Positions 1 to 5,016 of a DNA stretch of 64,000 nucleotides are shown piece after piece. The notes below the pieces were generated by a model, which saw only the letters and a list, made by a program, of their open reading frames with translations, was not told where the DNA came from and ran no database searches. Source of the DNA: CAZVKN01 sp964627035. Lineage in GTDB: Bacteria > Electryoneota > AABM5-125-24 > Hatepunaeales > Hatepunaeaceae. Within the stretch, counting starts at the first letter, position 1. Every line of letters begins with the position of its first letter. Location of the stretch: assembly GCA_964627035.1 (NCBI GenBank), contig CAZVKN010000012.1, positions 1 to 64,000 on the forward strand. The letters run 5' to 3'. The position numbers and the translations under genes were made by a program.

Positions 1-69
1 TGTAGCTCAATTGGCTAGAGCACCGGTCTCCAAAACCGGGGGTTGGGGGTTCGAGTCCCTCCAGGCCTG
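1..69 (+). tRNA. trpT: tRNA-Trp(CCA), 5' end truncated by window edge
   Basis: A cloverleaf can be read from the D arm onward. The anticodon stem is 23-27 paired with 35-39, with anticodon CCA at 30-32. The T loop is 50-56, and the 3' acceptor strand at 62-68 is followed by discriminator G69. CCA is not encoded. Only the last two bases of the 5' acceptor strand are inside the window. A tRNA-Trp just upstream of secE-nusG is a common bacterial arrangement. Confidence 0.93.
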
Positions 70-89
70 CTATAACGTGAGGATTGCAG

Positions 90-272
90 GTGATTGAGAA
101 GTTTACAAATTATTTGAAGGGAGTCCGCATTGAAACCGCCAAGGTTATGTGGCCCTCCCACGCACAGCTCCGCGAAAGCTCTGTGATTGTTATTGTGTTG
201 GCGCTGATGCTGGCTATTTTTGTGTTCAGCACCGACATAATTTTGAACAACATTCTCAAGCTGATCTTATAG
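90..272 (+). CDS. secE: Preprotein translocase subunit SecE
   Basis: This is a small single-span SecE of 60 residues. SecE clamps SecY in the SecYEG channel of the inner membrane. The amphipathic N-terminal part contains the family-typical KVMWPS stretch (about residues 18-23), followed by one hydrophobic helix (about residues 31-50). The GTG at 90 is preferred because GAGG at 80-83 lies six bases upstream; an in-frame TTG at 84 would leave no room for a ribosome site. It sits between tRNA-Trp and nusG, the usual position. SecY is encoded at 27112 in this window; no SecG is seen. Confidence 0.92.
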   Translation: MIEKFTNYLKGVRIETAKVMWPSHAQLRESSVIVIVLALMLAIFVFSTDIILNNILKLIL

Positions 273-276
273 ATTG

Positions 277-831
277 ATGGAAGAGCAGGTTGAAGCTCTG
301 GATTGGTATGTTCTTCGTGTGTTCACCGGGAAAGAGGAGAAGGTGAAATCGTACATGGAGCAGCAAGCCAAACGGGAAGGTTTCAAAGGGCAGATTGAGG
401 ATGTTCTCATCCCCAGTGAAACCATTATAGAAATGAAGGATGGAAAACGCCGTGAGAAGATCCGTGTGCTTTTCCCCGGCTACATCCTCATTAAGATGTC
501 TCTTGAGCTAAGAGTCAGGCACTTCGTCGTAAACACTCCGAATGTCATCGGTTTTGCCGATAACACTGAGGATCCGGAGCCGCTAAGAATTGAAGAGCTG
601 AACCGGATTATGGGTCGTGAGGAGGTTAAAGAGGGTGCTGTAACGATTGACGTGCCGTTTGGCATTGATGAGAAAGTAAAGATCAACGACGGACCGTTCA
701 AGGACTTTATCGGTTCAATCACTGAGATTAATCACGAAAGACGGAAGCTTAAGGTCTTGGTTTCCATCTTTGGGCGTTCGACCCCTGTTGAAGTTGATTT
801 TTTACAGGTTACTACAAATATCAGCGAATAA
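277..831 (+). CDS. nusG: Transcription termination/antitermination factor NusG
   Basis: NusG binds the RNA polymerase clamp, suppresses pausing and couples transcription to translation or to Rho. The 184-residue protein has the NGN domain at the N-terminus (starting WYVLRVFTGKE) with the FPGYILIKM strand near residue 68. A C-terminal KOW domain contains the FKDFIGSI segment. The ATG at 277 is chosen; the gene begins four bases after the secE stop, so the two are probably translationally coupled. A hairpin with a T run follows directly, before rplK. Confidence 0.95.
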   Translation: MEEQVEALDWYVLRVFTGKEEKVKSYMEQQAKREGFKGQIEDVLIPSETIIEMKDGKRREKIRVLFPGYILIKMSLELRVRHFVVNTPNVIGFADNTEDPEPLRIEELNRIMGREEVKEGAVTIDVPFGIDEKVKINDGPFKDFIGSITEINHERRKLKVLVSIFGRSTPVEVDFLQVTTNISE

Positions 832-851
832 GCTGAACGATTGATAATTCA

Positions 852-887
852 CCCTCAGCGCATCACTGACTGCGTGAGGGGTTTTTT
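852..887 (+). terminator. Hairpin plus T run between nusG and rplK (terminator or attenuator)
   Basis: CCCTCA-G-CGCA at 852-862 pairs with TGCGTGAGGG at 871-880 with one bulged G and an 8-nt loop. Six T follow at 882-887. The form is that of an intrinsic terminator. Because secE-nusG and rplK-rplA are usually co-transcribed, it may be a partial terminator or attenuator. No clear promoter was found in the 15 nt left before rplK. Confidence 0.72.
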
Positions 888-902
888 GCTAAGAGGACTT
901 AG

Positions 903-1337
903 ATGGCTGCACCTAAAAAAAAGGTGGAAGGATTCCTAAAACTACAGATTACGGGTGGACAGGCGAACCCGTCACCTCCCGTCGGTCCTGCATTGGGACA
1001 GCGCGGGATCAATATCATGGAGTTTTGTAAGGCGTTCAATGCCCGAACAGAAGGGCAGATGGGTGTAACCCTGCCTGTTATCATCACCTATTACAAGGAC
1101 AAGTCATTCAGCTTTGTCGTTAAGACTCCTCCGGCTGCTGTTCTGCTGAGGAAAGCTGCAGGCGTCGCCAAGGGATCTTCCGAGCCGAATCGAGAGAAAG
1201 TCGGTACGGTGACTTTGGATCAGGTGAAGGAAATTGCGGAGCAGAAGATGGTTGACTTGAACGCCCATACGATAGAAGCCGCTGCCAATATTATTGAAGG
1301 AACCGCCCGTAATATGGGTATTACGGTTGAAGGATAG
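903..1337 (+). CDS. rplK: 50S ribosomal protein L11
   Basis: L11 binds the GTPase-associated centre of 23S rRNA together with L10 and L12 and takes part in the stringent response through RelA. The 144-residue product has the canonical N-terminal domain (LQITGGQANPSPPVGPALG, residues 14-32) and the C-terminal RNA-binding domain ending GTARNMGITVEG. The start ATG has AGAGGA a few bases upstream. rplA begins two bases after the stop. Confidence 0.97.
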   Translation: MAAPKKKVEGFLKLQITGGQANPSPPVGPALGQRGINIMEFCKAFNARTEGQMGVTLPVIITYYKDKSFSFVVKTPPAAVLLRKAAGVAKGSSEPNREKVGTVTLDQVKEIAEQKMVDLNAHTIEAAANIIEGTARNMGITVEG

Positions 1338-1339
1338 CC

Positions 1340-2041
1340 ATGGAACACAGTAAACGATTTTCAGATATAGCTGGTAAAGTTGACCGAATGACCGAATATG
1401 AATTGGAAGAGGCTGTCGGTAAGGTCAAGGAACTGTCCAGCACCAAGTTTGACGAGACAGTTGAAATTTCGGTCAACCTTGGTGTAGATCCTCGTCATTC
1501 AGACCAGATGATCCGCAGCACAGTGTCGCTGCCTCACGGTGTCGGAAAGGTTGTACGAGTATTGGTTTTGTGTAAGGAAGATAAGGTGCAGGATGCGCTG
1601 GATGCCGGTGCTGATTTTGCCGGGCTTGAGGAGTATGTTGAGAAGATTCAGGGGGGCTGGATGGATGTTGATTCGGTGATTGCATCGCCGGATGTCATGC
1701 CACAAGTGGGTAAGATCGGGCGCATACTCGGTCCGCGTGGGCTGATGCCGAACCCTAAAACAGGTACAGTCACACCAAATGTCGCTGATGCGGTAAAAGA
1801 GATCAAAGCGGGACGGTTGTCATTTCGCACGGATCGCTACGGAATCATTCATCTGCCGGTCGGTAAAGCGTCATTTGAGGTCAAGAGTCTGTATGAAAAC
1901 ATCCTGATGATTATCCGTACATTGCAGCGTCTCCGCCCAGCTGCTGCGAAAGGGCAGTATTTCAAGAAGATTCATCTGTCGAGCAGTATGGGACCTGGTG
2001 TTAAGGTTAGCAGAGCGAGTGCCTTAGCGGCGATTAGGTGA
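1340..2041 (+). CDS. rplA: 50S ribosomal protein L1
   Basis: L1 forms the mobile L1 stalk at the E site and in many bacteria represses its own operon. The 233-residue protein has the expected length. The conserved LGPRGLMPNPKTGTV segment is near residues 130-144, and the C-terminus contains SSSMGPGVKV. It overlaps nothing and follows rplK by two bases. In most genomes rplJ follows directly; here a 1.6 kb block of accessory genes intervenes. Confidence 0.97.
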   Translation: MEHSKRFSDIAGKVDRMTEYELEEAVGKVKELSSTKFDETVEISVNLGVDPRHSDQMIRSTVSLPHGVGKVVRVLVLCKEDKVQDALDAGADFAGLEEYVEKIQGGWMDVDSVIASPDVMPQVGKIGRILGPRGLMPNPKTGTVTPNVADAVKEIKAGRLSFRTDRYGIIHLPVGKASFEVKSLYENILMIIRTLQRLRPAAAKGQYFKKIHLSSSMGPGVKVSRASALAAIR

Positions 2042-2051
2042 TGGGTGACTT

Positions 2052-2207
2052 ATGAAGTTCAATGTGATATTTGAAGAGAGTGATGAAGGAGGTTACAAGG
2101 TCTATGTACCGTCACTTCCAGGATGTATCAGTGAAGGTGATAGTGAAGCTGAGGCTTTGAAAAACATTCAGGAAGCGATAGAACTGTATCGTGAACTGTT
2201 TGATTAG
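2052..2207 (+). CDS. Short HicB-like protein 1 (51 aa)
   Basis: This small protein reads MKFNVIFEESDEGGY at its start and has the HicB (UPF0150) core pattern: a Y-V-PSLPGC-S-G-S turn followed by an EAL-NI-EAIE helix. HicB proteins neutralise HicA mRNA interferases and often repress their own operon. At 51 residues it has only the partial RNase-H-like fold and no DNA-binding extension. It starts ten bases after rplA and runs with the ribosomal operon. The ATG is preceded by a weak GGGTGA. Whether it acts as an antitoxin is an inference. Confidence 0.75.
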   Translation: MKFNVIFEESDEGGYKVYVPSLPGCISEGDSEAEALKNIQEAIELYRELFD

Positions 2208-2215
2208 GTGAACTT

Positions 2216-2392
2216 ATGCGTCAAGTAGTAATATATCCGGGTGAAGACGGTTATTGGGTTGTTGAGTGTCCCAGCTTGCCGGGATGCATCAGCCAAGGCA
2301 GAAGCAAGAGAGAGGCTATCAATAACATACGTGAAGCTATTAGCGAGTATGTTATTGCGCTTGAAGAAGATGGTTTAGCTGTACCGGAGTAG
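2216..2392 (+). CDS. Short HicB-like protein 2 (58 aa)
   Basis: This is a second HicB-family domain, 58 residues, beginning MRQVVIYPGEDGYWVVE and containing CPSLPGCISQG and a helix with EAINNIREAI. It is related to the preceding gene but diverged at most positions, so the duplication is old or the two were acquired separately. It begins eight bases after the previous stop, with AGGTGA upstream. Like its neighbour it lacks a DNA-binding domain. The family assignment is firm by pattern; the partner toxin is not known, though the only HicA candidate is at 2639. Confidence 0.78.
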   Translation: MRQVVIYPGEDGYWVVECPSLPGCISQGRSKREAINNIREAISEYVIALEEDGLAVPE

Positions 2393-2397
2393 CAAAT

Positions 2398-2661
2398 ATG
2401 TTTATACTTAGCGAATATGTGGAAAAGGCGATGGCGGAAGCTGTCTATGATAAATTAGAAGATGATTCATACGGCGGAAGGATACCAGTGTGCAGGGGTG
2501 TGTTAGCTTTTGCGCCAACACTGTATGAATGCCAAAGCGAATTACGCTCGGTTTTGGAAGACTGGATACTGTTGGGGCTGAAGTTGGGGCATGCGATTCC
2601 GGTAATTGAAGACATTAACCTAAACGTGGAAATGACCCGTGAGCCGGTGGACGCCATGTAA
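2398..2661 (+). CDS. hicB: HicB-family antitoxin (87 aa)
   Basis: This HicB-family protein carries the DDSYGGRIPVCRGV and TLYECQSEL segments followed by a long helix (VLEDWILLGLKLG). This layout is typical of HicB proteins that sit directly upstream of the longer HicA type. Its last 23 nt overlap the following hicA, which implies translational coupling. The start ATG is 5 nt after the previous gene. Antitoxin action against the adjacent HicA is inferred from family and position. Confidence 0.82.
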   Translation: MFILSEYVEKAMAEAVYDKLEDDSYGGRIPVCRGVLAFAPTLYECQSELRSVLEDWILLGLKLGHAIPVIEDINLNVEMTREPVDAM

Positions 2662-2869
2662 TCGGTCAAAGTTTATTAGTAAGCTGAAAAGACTTGGTTT
2701 TGAGGGACTGTATTCCGGTTCTAAGCACCAGTATTTGATGTATTCCAACCATAGATTGGTTGTTCCATCAAACCGTGAGTATTCTGTTCCGCAATTGAGA
2801 ATGATGATCAGAGAGATGGAAGGCATATTGGAACGGGAGATTTCGTCGGATGAATGGAATAGCTTATAA
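2639..2869 (+). CDS. hicA: HicA-family mRNA interferase toxin
   Basis: HicA toxins are small double-stranded-RNA-binding-fold ribonucleases that cleave mRNA and tmRNA. This 76-residue protein has the KFISKLKRLGFEG helix and strand, the GSKHQYLMY strand holding the expected catalytic histidine, and the VPSNREYSVPQLRMM segment. The start is GTG at 2639 inside the hicB reading frame, giving a 23-nt overlap. It is co-directional with the ribosomal operon between rplA and rplJ, an unusual place for a toxin gene. The frame is intact and the His is present, so it may be active. Confidence 0.83.
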   Translation: MSRWTPCNRSKFISKLKRLGFEGLYSGSKHQYLMYSNHRLVVPSNREYSVPQLRMMIREMEGILEREISSDEWNSL

Positions 2870-2892
2870 CCAACTTTTTTAAGGAGATAACC

Positions 2893-3123
2893 ATGCAAAC
2901 ATACTGTGAATCATGCAGTGCTCCGTTAGAAGGCGATTTCAAAGGCGTTTCCGACAAGTACTGTAAGTATTGCACTGATGATAAAGGGAATCTTATCACC
3001 CGTGAGCAGGCAAAGCAGGGTATCGCCGGATGGCTGAAGAGCTGGCAAGATATCAACGATGAAGTTGCAGCGAAGCGAGCTGAACATTGGATGCAAGCCA
3101 TGCCTGCCTGGGCTGATGAGTAG
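2893..3123 (+). CDS. Small zinc-ribbon protein, copy 1
   Basis: A 76-residue protein with an N-terminal zinc ribbon, C5-x2-C8 and C24-x2-C27, of the 'putative zinc ribbon' type (CESC...KYCKYC). It is followed by an ITREQAKQGIAGWLKSW helix and a C-terminal MQAMPAWAD motif. AAGGAG lies six bases before the ATG, the best ribosome site in this island. A second copy follows at 3186. The family is often annotated as a zinc-ribbon domain of unknown function. No operon partner explains its role here. Confidence 0.8.
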   Translation: MQTYCESCSAPLEGDFKGVSDKYCKYCTDDKGNLITREQAKQGIAGWLKSWQDINDEVAAKRAEHWMQAMPAWADE

Positions 3124-3126
3124 GCA

Positions 3127-3149
3127 GTCATTCCTGCGAAAGCAGGAAT
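3127..3149 (+). repeat. Half-site of the GTCATTCC palindrome family
   Basis: ATTCCTGC at 3130-3137 and GCAGGAAT at 3142-3149 form an 8-bp stem closed by a GAAA tetraloop. The sequence resembles the first half of the element at 51427-51500. It lies between the two zinc-ribbon copies, so it may mark the duplication junction. Confidence 0.6.
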
Positions 3150-3185
3150 CTCCATATATCATCACAATTATTGAAAGGAGTTAAT

Positions 3186-3416
3186 CTGGGTGGATTTTGT
3201 GAATCATGCGGAGCACCGCTAGAGGGTGAATTTAAGGGTGCATCAGATAAGTACTGTAAGTACTGTGCTGACGACAAAGGCAACCGTGTATCGCGTGAAC
3301 AGGCGCAGCAAGGTATTGCCGGATGGCTGAAGAGTTGGCAAGGCATCAGCGATGAGGTCTCGATGGAACGCGCCGGATTTTACATGAAGGCTATGCCCGC
3401 CTGGGCGGATGATTGA
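3186..3416 (+). CDS. Small zinc-ribbon protein, copy 2, with CTG at the start position
   Basis: This is a tandem paralogue of the gene at 2893. By hand alignment about 54 of 76 residues are identical, and the two coding regions have exactly the same length (231 nt). Both zinc Cys pairs are kept. AAGGAG at 3175-3180 lies five bases before CTG at 3186, exactly where copy 1 has its ATG. An in-frame TTG at 3171 lies upstream of the AAGGAG and is a poorer candidate. So the gene either starts at CTG, which is rare, or is no longer well translated. The open frame shows purifying selection or recent duplication. Confidence 0.68.
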   Translation: MGGFCESCGAPLEGEFKGASDKYCKYCADDKGNRVSREQAQQGIAGWLKSWQGISDEVSMERAGFYMKAMPAWADD

Positions 3417-3418
3417 TT

Positions 3419-3609
3419 ATGAAGGGTGTTGATTTTGTAATTGATTCGATGGGTGAGAAAAAGGCGGTACTCCTTGATCTTCGTGAGTGGGGAGAAGCTT
3501 GGGAAGATTTTATGATGTGTTAGTTTCACTGTCTCGTAAAGATGAACCGACAATATCTTGGGATGTGGTGAAAGCTGACAATGAATTAGACAATAATAAA
3601 TTTACATAA
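3419..3609 (+). pseudogene. Frameshifted short antitoxin-like remnant
   Basis: From ATG 3419 the frame reads MKGVDFVIDSMGEKKAVLLD and stops at 3521-3523 after 34 residues. If one base is added in the TTTT at 3508-3511, the frame continues as DFYDVLVSLSRKDEPTISWD and ends at the TAA at 3607-3609, giving about 63 residues. The joined sequence resembles short antitoxins of the RelB/Phd kind (an F-VD--GEKKAVLL--EEW start and an E-RKDEPTISW end). No matching toxin is present. A sequencing error in the T run would give the same picture. Confidence 0.58.
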
Positions 3610-3625
3610 ATAATAGGGTTGTCGC

Positions 3626-4573
3626 ATGATACGTGCAGCACAACCGGCTGCAAAAAAGATTGAGACGACGGACAATCTGGATCAAATGTTAAAGGATTCC
3701 AGTTCTGTGCTGTTGGCGGATTTTACCGGAATGTCGGTCGCTCAATTTGACAGTTTGCGGCTCGAATGCTTCAAAAATGAGATCCGGTTCTTTGTTACGA
3801 AGAACACCCTCGCAAAGCTGGTGTTTGAAAAACAGGGACACTCCGGACTCGAAGATATCTTAACCGGACCGACAGGTTTCTGTTTCGGCTTTGATGATCC
3901 CATCGTGCCGATCAGAATAATCTACGATTTTATCAAAGAGCACAAACTGCCGGAAATCAAGGCATGCCTGCTTGAAGGTAAACTCATCAGTCCGGATGAA
4001 GTTAAAGAATTAAAGGATATACCACCACGTGAGATCTTGCTTGGCATGGTCGTCGGTGCTATTGCAGCACCCCTTGGTGGATTTGTATCAACATTGAATG
4101 AAATCGTCCGTTCGTTTGTGTCGGTGATAGATGCTGTTCGAGAGAAGGCTGAAGAAGATCCGGCAGGACGAGACGGGTTAAGTGCTATTGGAGGTTCCGT
4201 GGAATCTATTATAGAAGCGATAGAAAAAATGACCGTTCTTGAGCTGGTCGAATTAAAAAAAGCTCTTGAAGATAAATTTGACGTTTCCGCCGCTGCTCCG
4301 GTAGCGATGGCTGGAATGATGCCTGGTGCAGCTCCGGCAGCGGCTGAAGAAGCTGAGGAACAGACAGAGTTTGATGTGATCCTGACCGCCATCGGAGACA
4401 AGAAGATTCAGGTTATCAAAGAAGTGCGTGCAATAACCAGCTTGGGACTGAAAGAAGCCAAGGCTGTTGTTGACGAAGCTCCCAGACCGATCAAGGAAGC
4501 TATTTCCAAGGATGAAGCTATGGAGATAAAAGAGAAGATCGAAGGAGCAGGCGGACAGGTCGAAATAAAATAA
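3626..4573 (+). CDS. rplJ-rplL: Fused 50S ribosomal proteins L10 and L7/L12
   Basis: One open frame of 315 residues. Residues 1 to about 180 are L10, which anchors the stalk to 23S rRNA (LADFTGMSV near 31, a FVTKNTLAK strand near 56). Residues 192-315 are a complete L7/L12: the dimerisation domain (VESIIEAIEKMTVLELVEL), an Ala/Pro/Glu hinge (about 221-246), and the factor-binding domain with GDKKIQVIKEVR and GLKEAKAVVDEAP. Normally these are two genes, and several L12 copies bind each L10. GGAGG at 4190-4194 precedes an in-frame GTG at 4199 (Val192), which is exactly where L12 should start. A TAA lies at 4179-4181 one frame off. No separate rplL is in the window. Confidence 0.9.
   Translation: MIRAAQPAAKKIETTDNLDQMLKDSSSVLLADFTGMSVAQFDSLRLECFKNEIRFFVTKNTLAKLVFEKQGHSGLEDILTGPTGFCFGFDDPIVPIRIIYDFIKEHKLPEIKACLLEGKLISPDEVKELKDIPPREILLGMVVGAIAAPLGGFVSTLNEIVRSFVSVIDAVREKAEEDPAGRDGLSAIGGSVESIIEAIEKMTVLELVELKKALEDKFDVSAAAPVAMAGMMPGAAPAAAEEAEEQTEFDVILTAIGDKKIQVIKEVRAITSLGLKEAKAVVDEAPRPIKEAISKDEAMEIKEKIEGAGGQVEIK
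4190..4201 (+). promoter_or_regulatory. Internal ribosome binding site for L7/L12 within the fused gene
   Basis: GGAGG (4190-4194) is followed by a 4-nt spacer and GTG (4199-4201), in frame with the fused gene. The same GGAGG-4 nt-start spacing is used by rpoB (5008-5019). Initiation here would yield a free 124-residue L7/L12, the standard size, and could restore the normal excess of L12 over L10. That it is used is an inference. Confidence 0.6.
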
Positions 4574-5016
4574 CAGCTTTTAAGTATGGAAATCCTCATT
4601 CACATCCGGCTATCAGGTCGGATGTGAAATGACTTGGATTGCACTTTTGATTGTTGTCGGGAGACATTGTGGCACTTTGTGTCCTGGATGACAAAAAGCA
4701 GTGTAACACGAGCAACATGTTGCCCGTGATTTCCGTATTTATAGCCAATTCTAACAGCTTACTGTGTGGAATAGCCGGTGACTCGGAGTTAAGGTAGATC
4801 ACCTGCGAAACATGTGTTGAAAGGCTTTGATGTGCTTTTCTGGTAATTCTAACTGCAGTACAGCCTGAGATTTCATTGCGTAAGGTAGCTTGCATCTCAG
4901 ACGGGAACCATTGCGAAACCGGAACCAGGGTTTCAAAGTCCCGTTACAATATAACAAGCAATCCATACCACACGCAACAATAATATGCCGTTACCTTCAT
5001 ATTTTACGGAGGCAGG
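4574..5016 (+). other. Structured 443-nt spacer between L12 and rpoB
   Basis: No credible gene is seen here. It holds a perfect 10-bp hairpin (TTCACATCCG 4599-4608 with CGGATGTGAA 4619-4628), a 7-bp long-range stem (4865-4871 with 4894-4900), and a 6-bp stem (GAAACC near 4915, GGTTTC near 4930). None is followed by a T run. In E. coli the rplL-rpoB gap carries an RNase III processing site and an attenuator; a like role is plausible here. GGAGG at 5008-5012 serves rpoB. Confidence 0.55.

Noticed and set aside
2042..3625. Prophage or transposon origin for the rplA-rplJ island
   Set aside because: No transposase, integrase, terminal inverted repeats or target duplication could be seen; only a half palindrome at 3127.
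4596..4895. 99-residue open frame on the - strand in the L12-rpoB gap
   Set aside because: No ribosome site, no recognisable domain, odd composition, and it covers the structured leader; best seen as chance.
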